NCBI RefSeq assembly: GCF_019457945.1
Contig: NZ_JAHZSU010000003.1
Span: 124,001-188,000, forward strand
Source: Ornithinimicrobium laminariae
GTDB lineage: Bacteria > Actinomycetota > Actinomycetes > Actinomycetales > Dermatophilaceae
Length of the DNA stretch: 64,000 nucleotides
Reading direction: 5' to 3'
Both the position numbers and the translations under genes were made by a program. This document shows, in pieces, positions 23,523 through 32,956 of the stretch. How positions within the stretch are numbered: the first letter of the stretch is position 1; each line of letters opens with the position of its first letter. The notes under the pieces are model-generated. The model was not told where the DNA came from. It did no database searches and saw only the letters and a program-made list of their open reading frames with translations.

Positions 23523-24056
23523 ATGCCAATGATCGATTTTGAGCCTCCCGAGCGCTTTGTCGCTGACACCGTCGGCCCTCCCGGTCAGCGTGTCTTCTTT
23601 TTGCAAGCCACTCAGGGCTCACACATAGTCACCGTGTCCTTAGAAAAGGAGCAGGTGCGGCTGCTCGGCGAGAGCATTGGCGAGATGCTCGACAACGTTG
23701 CTCCCGAGGTCGGGTCAGAGTTGGCCGGTGAGGCGGTCGCTGACAACGCGCCGCTGGATACCCCGATCGAAGAAGACTTCCGGGTTCAGCGCTTGAGCTT
23801 GGCCTGGGACGAGGAGCACAAATCGGTCATCGTGGAAGCACACGACGGCGCAGACGATGAGAACGACGAAGAAGATGCGTCCAGCACCTCGATGATGCAG
23901 AGCCTGCGGGTGCACCTCAGTCCGGCATTCGCCCGGGCCTTCTCACAACGTTGTGCGCGTGCTGTCGAGGGTGGTCGGCCCAACTGTCCGTTCTGTGGCA
24001 ATCCGCTCGACCCCAGTGGACATATCTGCCCCCGAGCCAACGGCTACCGTCGGTGA
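23523..24056 (+). CDS. DUF3090 family protein
   Basis: The 177-residue protein begins IDFEPPERFVADTVGPPGQRVFFLQA and continues VTVSLEKEQVRLLGESIGEMLD, both diagnostic of DUF3090. The C-terminus holds a small zinc-ribbon-like CPFCGNPLDPSGHICP (Cys pairs at both ends) after an FARAFSQRCARAVEGGRP helix. The family is restricted to actinobacteria, and its role is unknown. It overlaps the SCO1664-type gene by GTGA. The stable gene order with mshC suggests a link to mycothiol metabolism or its quality control (inference). Confidence 0.87.
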   Translation: MPMIDFEPPERFVADTVGPPGQRVFFLQATQGSHIVTVSLEKEQVRLLGESIGEMLDNVAPEVGSELAGEAVADNAPLDTPIEEDFRVQRLSLAWDEEHKSVIVEAHDGADDENDEEDASSTSMMQSLRVHLSPAFARAFSQRCARAVEGGRPNCPFCGNPLDPSGHICPRANGYRR

Positions 24057-24865
24057 CCTCGGCTCCTGTGCCGGAGTGGCTGACAACGGCCACGATGGAA
24101 ATCGAGGGTTCGCTACGGGAAGCCTCCAACCTCACCTTGCGCGTGCAGTTTGGCGACAGTGACCAGGAGCGAGTGCCCACGAAGGCCGTCTACAAACCCA
24201 TTCAAGGTGAGCAGCCGTTAGACGACTTCCCCGAGGGGACACTGGCGGGGCGCGAAGTCACCGCATACCTGGTCAGCGAATGGGGTGGCTGGGGTCTGGT
24301 GCCGCCCACGATCTTGCGTGATGGCCCTTTGGGTCTGGGATCGGTGCAAATCTGGGTAGAAGTCGATGAGTCTTTGGCAGGGCCCGCTAGTGGGCTTCTT
24401 GATGTCTTCCCGCCCGAAGGTCTGGAAGAGGGTTGGTTGCCGTTGGTCCAGGCACAAGGGCCACAGGGGGAGCCCCTGGTCGTCGCGCACGCTGACCATG
24501 CGCAGTTGGCGTCGTTGGCCGTTCTTGATGCTGTGCTCAACAACGCGGACCGCAAAGCAGCTCACATCGCGCTTGATCCGCGGGGCCGGCTGTGGGGGTT
24601 CGACCACGGGCTGTGCGCTCATGACGAGCCCAAGTTGCGCAGTGTGCTGTGGGGCTGGGCTGGTCAGAAGATCACGGATGCTGACGTGGCACGACTGCAA
24701 AAACTACACGACCACCTCAACGATGGCGGACGACGCGAGTTGTTGACCTATCTGGACGAGGCCGAGGTCGAGGAATTGGCCGTTCGTGCAGATCTTTTGC
24801 TGTCCGATCCGGTCTATCCGGCACTGCCGACCGATCGCTATCCGTTGCCCTGGCCGTTGTGGTGA
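24053..24865 (+). CDS. SCO1664 family protein (PI3/4-kinase-like fold)
   Basis: The 270-residue protein resembles the SCO1664 family. A kinase-like core is visible: the TKAVYKPIQGEQPLDDFPEG segment holds a candidate ATP-binding Lys, a helix runs REVTAYLVSEWGGWGLVPPT, the catalytic-loop-like LDAVLNNADRKAAHIAL has Asn and Asp, and GRLWGFDHGLCAH fits a DFG-like metal site. These features also recall HipA. The substrate is unknown. The GTG start at 24053 overlaps the DUF3090 stop (GTGA). mshC follows, 53 nt later, with its own promoter box. Confidence 0.78.
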   Translation: MTSAPVPEWLTTATMEIEGSLREASNLTLRVQFGDSDQERVPTKAVYKPIQGEQPLDDFPEGTLAGREVTAYLVSEWGGWGLVPPTILRDGPLGLGSVQIWVEVDESLAGPASGLLDVFPPEGLEEGWLPLVQAQGPQGEPLVVAHADHAQLASLAVLDAVLNNADRKAAHIALDPRGRLWGFDHGLCAHDEPKLRSVLWGWAGQKITDADVARLQKLHDHLNDGGRRELLTYLDEAEVEELAVRADLLLSDPVYPALPTDRYPLPWPLW

Positions 24866-24906
24866 TGAGAGAGCTCCCCGTGGCACGATCCGCTAGGTGT
24901 CCCGGT

Positions 24907-24912
24907 TAGGCT
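24907..24912 (+). promoter_or_regulatory. Leaderless -10 box of mshC
   Basis: TAGGCT ends 6 nt before the GTG at 24919. Confidence 0.55.
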
Positions 24913-24918
24913 TGTGGA

Positions 24919-26196
24919 GTGAAAGCCTGGAACTCCGTCCCCGTGCCCCGTCTCGCCGGAGCAGTCCAGCCACTGCGGGTCTTTGACACCGCTACCGGAC
25001 AGTTGACTGCCGTGCACCCCGAGGATGGTCAGGCTGGTTTGTATGTCTGCGGCATCACCCCCTACGACGCTACCCACATGGGCCACGCTGCTACCTACGT
25101 CACCTTCGACCTAGTGAATCGTTTGTGGCGAGATGGTGGCCTGAGCGTCAACTACGTACAAAACGTCACGGATGTTGACGAGCCATTGCTAGAGCGCGCC
25201 GAGCGCGATGGAGTCGCTTGGCAGGACCTGGCTGCCGGCGAGATTGCGCTGTTCTTTGAAGACATGGAAGCCCTACGGGTGTTGGCACCACGACACTACG
25301 TCGGCGCGGTAGAAGGCATCCCCGATGATGTCTCTGCGGTAGAGCAATTGGTGGCCACCGGGGCGGCATACTTCGTGCCAGTGCCTGAAGGTGCCGTCGA
25401 TCCGGCAGCCCGCGGTGACGTCTACCTTGATCTCTCTCAACAGCCGGGTTTTGGCTCGGTCTCTGGCTGGACCCGACCCGAGATGATGGCGGTGTTCGCG
25501 GATCGCGGTGGCGACCCGGAGCGCGCTGGCAAGCGCGACCAGCTCGACCCACTGCTGTGGCGTGCAGCCCGCCAGGGTGAGCCGTCATGGCCTGGGGGCG
25601 ACCTGGGCGACGGTCGTCCCGGCTGGCACATCGAATGTTCGACCATTGCGTTGCGCTACCTCGGGGCAACCTTCCAGTTGCAGGGTGGCGGCACTGACCT
25701 GACTTTCCCGCACCACGAAATGTCGGCGACTCAAGCCTGTGCGTTGACGGGTCGGAATGCGTTCGCTCAGGCGTATGTGCACCAGGCGATGGTCGGTCTT
25801 GATGGCGAAAAGATGAGCAAGTCCAAGGGCAACTTGGTCCTGGTCTCCCGGCTGCGCCAACAGGGCGTTGACCCCATGGCAATCCGGTTGGCTTTGTTGG
25901 GTCATCACTACCGCAACGAGTGGTCCTGGACCGATCAGGACCTCGAAACCGCGACTGAGCGCCTGGCCCACTGGCGGGCGGCCGGTGAAGTGGCCCAGTC
26001 GTCGACACTCGCCAACACAGATGTTGTCACCCAGGTCATCACGGACGTGCGAACCCGCCTGACCGACGACTTGGATTCGCCTGGCGCCATTGCGGTCGTT
26101 GACGCGTGGGCCCGCGCTGCGCAGAGTGATTCGTCGCAGGCAGGTGGCAGCGACATTGTCGAGGCCATTGACGCCCTGCTGGGCATCAGACTCTAG
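24919..26196 (+). CDS. mshC: L-cysteine:1D-myo-inositol 2-amino-2-deoxy-alpha-D-glucopyranoside ligase
   Basis: MshC is the ATP-dependent ligase that joins cysteine to GlcN-inositol in mycothiol biosynthesis. The 425-residue protein derives from cysteinyl-tRNA synthetase. YVCGITPYDATHMGHA (about residues 36-51) carries a zinc Cys and the HIGH-like motif, NVTDVDEPLLERAERDGV follows, WHIECSTIA and HHEMSATQA hold further zinc ligands, and GEKMSKSKGN is the KMSKS loop. It lacks the anticodon-binding domain of CysS and starts with the MshC-type leader (PVPRLAGAVQPLRVFD). The presence of mshC shows that the organism uses mycothiol as its main thiol. Confidence 0.95.
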   Translation: MKAWNSVPVPRLAGAVQPLRVFDTATGQLTAVHPEDGQAGLYVCGITPYDATHMGHAATYVTFDLVNRLWRDGGLSVNYVQNVTDVDEPLLERAERDGVAWQDLAAGEIALFFEDMEALRVLAPRHYVGAVEGIPDDVSAVEQLVATGAAYFVPVPEGAVDPAARGDVYLDLSQQPGFGSVSGWTRPEMMAVFADRGGDPERAGKRDQLDPLLWRAARQGEPSWPGGDLGDGRPGWHIECSTIALRYLGATFQLQGGGTDLTFPHHEMSATQACALTGRNAFAQAYVHQAMVGLDGEKMSKSKGNLVLVSRLRQQGVDPMAIRLALLGHHYRNEWSWTDQDLETATERLAHWRAAGEVAQSSTLANTDVVTQVITDVRTRLTDDLDSPGAIAVVDAWARAAQSDSSQAGGSDIVEAIDALLGIRL

Positions 26197-26208
26197 GGCG
26201 AGGCCGGG

Positions 26209-27060
26209 TCAGGCCGGGTCGGTGCCCCGTTTGCGCAGGTAGCGCTCAAACTCGCGAGCGATTGCCTCACCGCTGGCTTCGGGGAGCTCGGTCTCGGACT
26301 GCTGTGCTTCGAGGGCGCGGACGTATTCTGCGATGTCATCGTCGGTCTCGGCGAGTTGGTTCACTCCGCGCTCCCAAGCGCGTGCGGCTTCGGTGACTTC
26401 ACCGTCATCGATCACAATGCCCAGCAGATCTTGGAGTCGACCCAGAAGCGACAACGTGGCCTTTGGCGAAGGAGAGCTCCCGGCGTAGTGCGGAATCCCC
26501 GCCCACAGGGACAAGGTCGGCAACCCCAGGCGGTGCGCGTGATCGCTGATCACGCCAATCACTCCGGTAGGACCCTGATAAGTGCTGCGGTCTACCTCAT
26601 CGCCTTCGCTGTGCAGCGATTCTTCTTCACTGCTCACACCGACCGGGATGGGCCGGGTGTGAGGCACATCGGCAAGCAGCCCACCCAACGTGATGACCAT
26701 CTCGACATCCAAGCCTTCTAGATAGTCAACGATCTCGTTCGTGAAACTTCGCCACTTCACTGAGGGCTCAATGCCCTGAATGAGGACCACATCGCGGTTC
26801 AGGGGAGTGTCACGGGCCACCAGAATGCGTGTGCTAGGCCAACGGATCGAACTGACCCCAGCAATGCGCACTACGTGTGGCCGATTGACTTGAAAGTCGT
26901 AGTAATCCTCGGGATCCACCATGGCGACCTCTTGCGCTGCCCAAACCTGGCTGAGGTGGCGGATCACGCCGGTGGCAGACTCACCAGCGTCATTCCATCC
27001 GGCAAATGCTGCTAGCACGATCGGCTCCTTAAGCGGGCCGATCTCCGATAGTTCAATCAA
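26209..27060 (-). CDS. PAC2 family protein
   Basis: The 283-residue protein starts IELSEIGPLKEPIVLAAFAGWNDAGESATGVIRHL, the PAC2 signature. It continues with LVARDTPLNRDVVLIQGIEPSVKWRSF and MVITLGGLLADVPHTRP, and has a C-terminal acidic helix followed by FERYLRKRG. The fold is shared with eukaryotic proteasome assembly chaperone 2, but bacterial members have no known role and occur in species without proteasomes. The best start is a TTG at 27060, about 10 nt after a strong AGGAGG. The gene converges on mshC with 12 nt between the ends, the usual neighbourhood in actinobacteria. Confidence 0.83.
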   Translation of the reverse strand: MIELSEIGPLKEPIVLAAFAGWNDAGESATGVIRHLSQVWAAQEVAMVDPEDYYDFQVNRPHVVRIAGVSSIRWPSTRILVARDTPLNRDVVLIQGIEPSVKWRSFTNEIVDYLEGLDVEMVITLGGLLADVPHTRPIPVGVSSEEESLHSEGDEVDRSTYQGPTGVIGVISDHAHRLGLPTLSLWAGIPHYAGSSPSPKATLSLLGRLQDLLGIVIDDGEVTEAARAWERGVNQLAETDDDIAEYVRALEAQQSETELPEASGEAIAREFERYLRKRGTDPA

Positions 27061-27113
27061 AGCCGGGCCACCTCCTCAATAGTGTTGCTAACCACACCCT
27101 ACGGCGGGGACCG

Positions 27114-27119
27114 TAGGAT
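27114..27119 (+). promoter_or_regulatory. Leaderless -10 box of the HAD hydrolase gene
   Basis: TAGGAT ends 6 nt before the GTG at 27126. Confidence 0.55.
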
Positions 27120-27125
27120 CGCGGT

Positions 27126-27803
27126 GTGGCCATCAACAACGACTTACCAGCTGCCGTCCTGTGGGACATGGATGGCACGCTGATAGACACCGAGCCCTAC
27201 TGGATTGCAGAGGAGAAGTCACTGGTAGCAGACGCAGGAGGGGTGTGGACCGATGAGGACGCACACCAACTGGTCGGCAACCCACTAGCCGTCTCTGCAC
27301 AGATCTTGATCGACAACACTCCGGTCACGGGTTCTGTGGAGGCCATCGTCAATCGCTTATTGACTCGCGTGGTGCACCGCGTCAAACACCATATGCCATG
27401 GAGGCCCGGTGCGCGCGATCTGTTAATGGAGCTCAACCAGACCGGAGTGCCATGTGCGCTGGTCACTATGTCGTATACCGAATTAGCGGAAATCTTGATT
27501 GAGGAGCTTCCACCGGGCACGTTCTCTACCGTTATCACTGGAGACATCGTCGCCAACGGCAAACCACACCCAGAGCCTTACCTCACCGCGGTAGCCGCAT
27601 TACAAGTTCTGCCCGGAGAATGCGTAGCTATTGAGGATTCGCCGACGGGGACGAAGTCGGCTGTGGCTGCGGGGGTGCCCACTATCGCAGTGCCGCACAC
27701 CGTGCCCGTGCCGCACATCACGGGGTCAGTGCAGGTGGACTCGCTACTCGGGGTGAGTGCCGCTGACTTGAGTCAACTGGTTTCGGCGGCCGCTTTCACC
27801 TGA
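27126..27803 (+). CDS. HAD-superfamily hydrolase (phosphoglycolate/beta-phosphoglucomutase-like)
   Basis: The 225-residue protein has HAD motif I in VLWDMDGTLIDTEPYW (nucleophile Asp15, acid/base Asp17), motif II in ALVTMSYTEL (Thr), motif III Lys in VANGKPHPEPYLTAA and motif IV in CVAIEDSPTGTKSAVAAG. A type I helical cap lies between motifs I and II (about residues 25-90). Such enzymes remove phosphate from small metabolites; the substrate is not evident. Its last 31 nt overlap the 3' end of the convergent RecB-like nuclease gene. Confidence 0.88.
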   Translation: MAINNDLPAAVLWDMDGTLIDTEPYWIAEEKSLVADAGGVWTDEDAHQLVGNPLAVSAQILIDNTPVTGSVEAIVNRLLTRVVHRVKHHMPWRPGARDLLMELNQTGVPCALVTMSYTELAEILIEELPPGTFSTVITGDIVANGKPHPEPYLTAVAALQVLPGECVAIEDSPTGTKSAVAAGVPTIAVPHTVPVPHITGSVQVDSLLGVSAADLSQLVSAAAFT

Positions 27804-28669
27804 GTCGGTGCCGGCACGAGTTGATGCGCCCCATCAGCGGCGGCGCGACGTGATGGCGGGTTGAGGGCACGTTCAAGCGCATCATCGGGCAACGGTGGGG
27901 GAGTGCCGCCAAACTCCGGACAGACATCTTGGTGGTGGCAGAACGAACACAGTCGTGACTTTTTTGGGCGCCAGTCGCCGTTGCGGGCTGCCACCTCAAT
28001 GGCTGCCCATAGCGCCTGCATCTTGCGCTCGGTGGCCACCAACTCGGCTTCCACTGGCTCGTACCGTAAGATCTGCGCGTCCTTGAGATAGACCAGCTGC
28101 AACATGGTTGGAATCACGCCACGGGTGCGCCATAACACCAGGGCATAGAACTTCATTTGGAAGAGAGCCTTGCCCTCAAAGAGCTCTGACGGAGACCTGC
28201 CCGTTTTGTAATCGACAACGCGCAGCCGGCCATCAGGTGCAACGTCCAAACGATCGACGTAGCCACGCAGGGTCAGGCCCTCACACTCGGCTTCCACGTA
28301 AAGCTCGCGTTCAGCGGGCTCAAGGAACATTGGGTTCTCTAAGGTGAACCACCGCTGCACCAAATCGCCAGCATCAGCGAGCCACTTGGTCAGGTCGGGG
28401 ACTCCCTCGTCCCCGTCACATAGCGCTGCCAACTCTGGCTCCTGCGCGACGAGCTGATCCCATTGCTCGGGCAACAAGCCGATGGTGGCTTCAGGAGTGC
28501 GCTGTTCGGCCGGCAAATCGAAGATGCGCTCGAGGGCAGTGTGGACCAGGGTTCCTCTAGCCGCAGCCGGGCTGGCCGGCTCAGGCAACTTGTCGATCAC
28601 GCGGTAGCGATAGAGCAGCGGGCACTGCATGAAGTCCGATGCCCGGCTGGGAGAAAGTGCTGCGCTCAT
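27773..28669 (-). CDS. RecB-family PD-(D/E)XK exonuclease, probable Fe-S protein
   Basis: The 298-residue protein is a stand-alone nuclease domain like the AddB/Cas4 C-terminus. It starts SPSRASDFMQCPLLYRY and has the early His in RGTLVHTALERIF. The active site is GYVDRLDVAPDGRLRVVDYKTG (Asp, then Asp-x-Lys). The QMKFYALVLWRTRG helix holds the QxxxY element. The single N-terminal Cys plus CSFCHHQDVCPEF near the end give the C-xn-C-x2-C-x5-C pattern of Fe-S nucleases. The start at 28669 is favoured by TACAGT 7 nt upstream; ATG 28687 is possible. Confidence 0.85.
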   Translation of the reverse strand: MSAALSPSRASDFMQCPLLYRYRVIDKLPEPASPAAARGTLVHTALERIFDLPAEQRTPEATIGLLPEQWDQLVAQEPELAALCDGDEGVPDLTKWLADAGDLVQRWFTLENPMFLEPAERELYVEAECEGLTLRGYVDRLDVAPDGRLRVVDYKTGRSPSELFEGKALFQMKFYALVLWRTRGVIPTMLQLVYLKDAQILRYEPVEAELVATERKMQALWAAIEVAARNGDWRPKKSRLCSFCHHQDVCPEFGGTPPPLPDDALERALNPPSRRAAADGAHQLVPAPTQVKAAAETS

Positions 28670-28676
28670 GAGGATC

Positions 28677-28715
28677 ACTGTAGGCATCAGGACTGACAGA
28701 CCGGCCACGTATGGT
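28677..28715. promoter_or_regulatory. Divergent leaderless promoter pair, RecB-like nuclease / M50 protease
   Basis: TACAGT on the minus strand (28682-28677) lies 7 nt before the ATG at 28669, and TATGGT on the plus strand (28710-28715) ends 6 nt before the ATG at 28722. Confidence 0.55.
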
Positions 28716-28721
28716 GATGGT

Positions 28722-29813
28722 ATGCAGCAGCGGAGCCGGTCCTGGCAACTAGGAAGTTTGGCCGGCATCCCGATTATTTTGGGCCGTTCCTGGGTCTTGA
28801 TCGCCGCCTTGATCACGGTGTTCTTTGGTCCGCTCGTTGAGTCGCTCGTGCCTGAAGCGCGAATCAACGGATACCTCGTTGCGTTCTTTTTCGCGGTTCT
28901 GCTGCTGTTGTCGGTGTTGGCTCACGAAGCAGCCCACGCCCTGACAGCCAGGGCCCTGGGCTACCAGGTCAATCGCATCGTGGCCGACTTTTGGGGCGGA
29001 CACACCGCATATGACGGCACTGGCAGCACGCCCGGCCGAGCCGCGCTCGTCGCAGTTTCCGGGCCGTTAGCCAACGCGGGCCTGGCTGTCGTCGGCTTTG
29101 GTCTGGCCCAGGCTGTCCCGGCAGGTCAAGTTCCCTGGCTACTGCTCACCACATTCACCACGGCCAACGCCTTTGTCGCTGCCTTCAATCTGTTGCCAGG
29201 TCTTCCCTTAGATGGCGGTTTCCTCGTCGACTCCCTAGTCTGGAAGGTCTCTGGAAGCCGCGGCATGGGCACTCTTGTGGCGGGTTGGTGTGGGCGAGTC
29301 CTGGTTATCATTCTGGGTTTTTGGGCGCTCGTGTTTCCCCTCATCGAACAGAATGGCTTCGACCTCACCCGAGTCATCTGGGTCGGACTGATTAGCTTTT
29401 TCCTCTGGCAAGGGGCTTCTGTGGCTATAGCCTCCGGCAAGGCGCGCCGTCATTTTGAGGCCACAACGATCGACCGGGTTGCCCGTCCCGCCAGCGTTGT
29501 TTCGGTCGCTGACCTAATCGGTGACATTCCCTGGTCAAGCGCCGGAGTCTGGCTCGTGCGAAACGACGAGGGCGCACTGATCGGCATCGTGGACGAGACT
29601 GCGCGACGTGCGATCCCGGCAGCGCAGGCGCATCTAGCAACAGTGCGCTCGGTGACTCGCCAGCAGCCGGAGGGCTGGGCCATGCGGGCCGAGCCTGCGG
29701 ATGACGTGGCTGCTGTTGTTGTGCAGATGCAAAAACTGCAGCAACCGTTCATCGCCCTCGAGGTTTCGGAGCCACCGACGTTCCGCATCATTCTGGCCAC
29801 TGATCTCGACTGA
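28722..29813 (+). CDS. Site-2 protease family (M50) membrane metalloprotease
   Basis: The 363-residue protein has about six membrane segments. The zinc motif HEAAH is in LAHEAAHALTARALGYQV (about residues 66-83), and the third zinc ligand Asp is in NLLPGLPLDGGFL. The C-terminal third is soluble, with the weak CBS-like pattern seen in actinobacterial members (SVADLIGDIPWSSAGVWLV, EGALIGIVDE). It is of the SpoIVFB-like group without PDZ domain and would cut a substrate within the membrane; the target is unknown. The next gene starts on its stop (TGATG), as is common for M50-trmI-mpa runs in actinobacteria. Confidence 0.88.
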   Translation: MQQRSRSWQLGSLAGIPIILGRSWVLIAALITVFFGPLVESLVPEARINGYLVAFFFAVLLLLSVLAHEAAHALTARALGYQVNRIVADFWGGHTAYDGTGSTPGRAALVAVSGPLANAGLAVVGFGLAQAVPAGQVPWLLLTTFTTANAFVAAFNLLPGLPLDGGFLVDSLVWKVSGSRGMGTLVAGWCGRVLVIILGFWALVFPLIEQNGFDLTRVIWVGLISFFLWQGASVAIASGKARRHFEATTIDRVARPASVVSVADLIGDIPWSSAGVWLVRNDEGALIGIVDETARRAIPAAQAHLATVRSVTRQQPEGWAMRAEPADDVAAVVVQMQKLQQPFIALEVSEPPTFRIILATDLD

Positions 29814-30895
29814 TGCAGAGTCCGCAGAGAGTCTCACCTAGACTCGCGCAAGTGACAAACTCGGCAACAGGAGCAAATGTGCGACGCGGACCCTTCCGCG
29901 TCGGCGATCGCGTGCAGCTCACCGACCCCAAGGGCCGAATGCACACCATCACCCTGGAGGAGGGCAAAGAGTTCCACACCCATCGTGGCCACATTAAGCA
30001 CGATGACTTGATCGGAAATCCAGACGGCACCGTGGTGAAGCACACCGTTGGGACCGAATACCTCGCGCTGCGCCCCCTGCTGTCTGACTACGTGCTCTCC
30101 ATGCCACGTGGCGCCCAGGTGGTCTATCCCAAAGATGCTGGGCAGATCGTCACGATGGCCGATATTTTCCCTGGTGCCCGGGTGGTCGAGGCCGGTGTTG
30201 GCTCCGGCGCTCTCAGCCTTTCCCTGCTCCGAGCAGTGGGAGACAAGGGCCGGCTCTTTTCGTTTGAGCGTCGTGAGGACTTTGCCGAGATTGCCAAAGC
30301 AAATGGACGAGTGTTCTTTGGCGAAGACCACCCTGCCTGGCAGGTGAGTGTTGGCGACCTCGTTGAAACGCTGCCGAGCACCGTTGATAACCACAGCATT
30401 GACCGCATCGTTCTCGACATGTTGGCCCCGTGGGAGTGCCTTGAAGTTGTCGCTGATGCACTTGCGCCCGGTGGTGTGCTGATTTGCTATGTCGCCACAG
30501 CCACTCAGTTGTCGCGCGTCGCAGAGGCTGCTCGGCTGCACGGATCGTTCACCGAGCCGCAGGCATGGGAATCGATGGTCCGAGGCTGGCACCTTGAGGG
30601 ATTGTCGGTGCGGCCTGAGCACCGGATGCACGGGCACACCGGATTCTTGATCACCGTGCGTCGGCTAGCACCGGGCTCAAGCGCCCCGCACGTCTCAAAG
30701 CGCCCCGCCAAGGGTGCCTACGGAGAGGACTACACCCCAGTGGATGAGGAGTGGACCCCCGAAGACGTAGGCGAGCGGGTGAAGTCTGACAAACGCTTGC
30801 GTAGGGTCCGCCGAGACGCGGTAGCTAATGCTGAGCTCTCCGTTTCTCGAAACCCGACGGGGGACGAATCGCTTGGGGAGGCCGGGGATGAGTGA
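29813..30895 (+). CDS. trmI: tRNA (adenine(58)-N(1))-methyltransferase
   Basis: TrmI makes m1A58 in the T-loop of tRNAs. The protein has an N-terminal beta-rich domain ([34 protein letters not shown]) and the linker [20 protein letters not shown]. The SAM-binding motif is [20 protein letters not shown] and the catalytic region [13 protein letters not shown]. At 360 residues it is longer than the mycobacterial enzyme (Rv2118c, 280) because of a charged, Arg-rich C-terminal tail. The ATG at 29813 overlaps the M50 stop. An internal GTG (29852) would give a start closer to the family norm. It overlaps mpa by 8 nt. Confidence 0.92.
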   Translation: MQSPQRVSPRLAQVTNSATGANVRRGPFRVGDRVQLTDPKGRMHTITLEEGKEFHTHRGHIKHDDLIGNPDGTVVKHTVGTEYLALRPLLSDYVLSMPRGAQVVYPKDAGQIVTMADIFPGARVVEAGVGSGALSLSLLRAVGDKGRLFSFERREDFAEIAKANGRVFFGEDHPAWQVSVGDLVETLPSTVDNHSIDRIVLDMLAPWECLEVVADALAPGGVLICYVATATQLSRVAEAARLHGSFTEPQAWESMVRGWHLEGLSVRPEHRMHGHTGFLITVRRLAPGSSAPHVSKRPAKGAYGEDYTPVDEEWTPEDVGERVKSDKRLRRVRRDAVANAELSVSRNPTGDESLGEAGDE

Positions 30896-32507
30896 AGCTC
30901 GGGAACGTCACCTAGAGCAACAAGTGAAGGCGCTCAACACACGACTGCACGAGGCCAGCGCAAGCAATCAAAAGTTGACCGACACCCTGCAGCAAGCGCG
31001 ATCAAAGATCGTGTCACTGCGTGAGGATCTAGAGTCGCTAGGCACCCCACCGCTCAATTTTGCCGTGGTGCTCAATGCGAGTGACGCAAAACTAGTCGAT
31101 ATTCTGTTCGCCGGTCGCAAGATCCGAGTGCAGTGCAGCTCAGAAGTTGAGCGCAGCGACTTGACTCCGGGGCGAGAGGTCTTGCTCAACGAAGCCCAAG
31201 CCATCGTTGCCATCGGCGACTATGAGTCGGTCGGTGACATCGTGGTTGTCAAGGAGGCCATAGACGCTGGGCGCCTGCTCGTCATAATGCGCGGTGAAGA
31301 GGAGCGCGTCGTCCGCGCAGCCGGTCCGCTGCTCGATCTGACTATTCGCCCTGGCGACATGCTATTGCTCGATAGCAAGAGCGGATTCGCCACCGAACGT
31401 ATCGCCGCACCCGGGGTCTCCGATCTCGTCCTTGAGGCTGTGCCTGACATTGACTACTCCGACATTGGCGGATTGGGCCCACAAATCGCCCAGATCCACG
31501 ATGCGATTGAGTTGCCCTTCTTGCACCGCGAGCTTTTCGCCGAGCATCAACTCGCACCGCCCCAGGGCGTCCTGCTCTATGGCCCCCCGGGATGTGGGAA
31601 GACGCTGATCGCCAAGGCTGTTGCTGCGTCGCTCGCGCGCCAGGCCACGCAGCGACCAGGTCAGGAGACGGCACAGAGTTTCTTCCTGAACATCAAGGGA
31701 CCAGAACTGCTGAACAAGTACGTGGGCGAGACTGAGCGCCACATCCGCCTGGTCTTCCAACGGGCCCGGGACACAGCCACAGCCGGCTACCCAGTGATTG
31801 TCTTCTTTGACGAGATGGAATCGCTGTTTCGCACCAGGGGATCAGGTGTCTCATCGGACGTCGAGACCACGATCGTGCCGCAGTTGCTCGCCGAAATTGA
31901 TGGCGTCGAGCAACTCGATAACGTGATCATCATCGGTGCCTCCAACCGTGAAGACATGATCGACCCGGCCATCCTGCGTCCTGGCCGGTTAGACTTGAAG
32001 ATCAAGATCGAGCGACCTGATGCCGGTGGCGCCCGCGAGATCTTTAGTAAGTATCTGACCGATGAAATCCCGATTCATGACGACGACTTAGCACGCCACG
32101 ACGGCGATTTGGCCAGCACCTTGTCTGGGCTGATCGCCGCTGTCGTTGAGCGGATGTATGCGCCATTGGAACAGAATCGCTTTCTCGAGGTCACCTATGC
32201 GAGTGGGCGCAGTGAAGTGCTCTATTTTGCCGACTTCGCCTCCGGCGCGATGATCCGCAACATCGTGGACCGTGCCAAAAAGATCGCGATCAAGGCGTAT
32301 CTAAAGGGCGACGGGCGCGGCGTGCGGGTGCAACATCTGATCAGTGCGTGTGGAGCTGAGTTTAGGGAAAACGAAGATCTCCCTAACACCGCTAACCCTG
32401 ACGATTGGGCACGTGTGTCCGGGCGTCGCCAAGAGCGAATTGCCTATTTGCGACCGCTCTCGGGTGCGCATGCACAGACACTCACGCTGTCGGACGAAGG
32501 TGGCTAG
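30888..32507 (+). CDS. arc: Mpa/ARC AAA+ ATPase of the pupylation system, lacking the proteasome-docking tail
   Basis: The 539-residue protein is the Mpa/ARC unfoldase. It has an N-terminal coiled coil that binds Pup (about residues 3-50) and two OB domains (about 52-190). The AAA+ domain carries GPPGCGKT (232-239), the pore loop in [13 protein letters not shown], Walker [11 protein letters not shown] (303-312) and [10 protein letters not shown]. Mycobacterial Mpa ends in Gln-Tyr-Leu, which docks on the 20S core; this protein ends TLTLSDEGG, and no such tail is found in other frames. Corynebacterial ARC, which works without a proteasome, also lacks the tail (recalled). The ATG at 30888 sits after a GGGGAGG-like Shine-Dalgarno. 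Confidence 0.95.
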   Translation: MSEARERHLEQQVKALNTRLHEASASNQKLTDTLQQARSKIVSLREDLESLGTPPLNFAVVLNASDAKLVDILFAGRKIRVQCSSEVERSDLTPGREVLLNEAQAIVAIGDYESVGDIVVVKEAIDAGRLLVIMRGEEERVVRAAGPLLDLTIRPGDMLLLDSKSGFATERIAAPGVSDLVLEAVPDIDYSDIGGLGPQIAQIHDAIELPFLHRELFAEHQLAPPQGVLLYGPPGCGKTLIAKAVAASLARQATQRPGQETAQSFFLNIKGPELLNKYVGETERHIRLVFQRARDTATAGYPVIVFFDEMESLFRTRGSGVSSDVETTIVPQLLAEIDGVEQLDNVIIIGASNREDMIDPAILRPGRLDLKIKIERPDAGGAREIFSKYLTDEIPIHDDDLARHDGDLASTLSGLIAAVVERMYAPLEQNRFLEVTYASGRSEVLYFADFASGAMIRNIVDRAKKIAIKAYLKGDGRGVRVQHLISACGAEFRENEDLPNTANPDDWARVSGRRQERIAYLRPLSGAHAQTLTLSDEGG

Positions 32508-32865
32508 CTGCGAGGTGCGATAGGGCGAAGCCCGCGGTCAAGGTCAGGGTTGCGACCACGACGAAGGCCGGCGCGGCTCCATCGCCGGTCAGCAAACGCA
32601 AAATCATGCCCACTGCAACGCTTGGCAGCGCCAAGCCAATGACCTGCTGCCACCACGTTCGGGCTGCCAGAGACCCACGAACCAGGCCAAGCCATCCCGC
32701 GAGCGCCAGACCCACCAAGAATGGCCAAGCGGTGTCGGCGATCCCAAGGATGCTCATACCCTCGGCGTGATTGCTTCGACCAGCAGCCGCGAACGCGATC
32801 ACCACGGCGGCATCGAACCCCAGGCTGGTGAGCACAGCGGGGGCGGGGGAGGGTTTCGAAGGCAT
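32482..32865 (-). CDS. DUF3054 family membrane protein
   Basis: The 127-residue protein has four hydrophobic helices (about residues 9-26, 40-62, 71-93 and 100-117) and the family [19 protein letters not shown] start, plus a [13 protein letters not shown] segment. DUF3054 is an actinobacterial membrane family of unknown function. ATG 32865 or 32883 can start it; neither has a Shine-Dalgarno. Its last 26 nt overlap the 3' end of the convergent arc gene, an unusual overlap for two real genes. Confidence 0.75.
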   Translation of the reverse strand: MPSKPSPAPAVLTSLGFDAAVVIAFAAAGRSNHAEGMSILGIADTAWPFLVGLALAGWLGLVRGSLAARTWWQQVIGLALPSVAVGMILRLLTGDGAAPAFVVVATLTLTAGFALSHLAASHLRPTA

Positions 32866-32956
32866 GGACGTATTCTCGTGCATGCCACGCGGTTCAGCCC
32901 GATCGGTTCACTACAGTGCTGAGGTGAGTCCCCACATTTGAGTTATAGGAGCATTC

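Noticed and set aside
25166..26008. 280-residue open frame opposite mshC
   Set aside because: It is antisense to a clear MshC with all motifs, and its composition (Pro/Arg-rich, no domain) is that of a shadow frame.
29834..30637. 267-residue open frame opposite trmI
   Set aside because: It is antisense to an intact methyltransferase gene with no start signals and no family resemblance.
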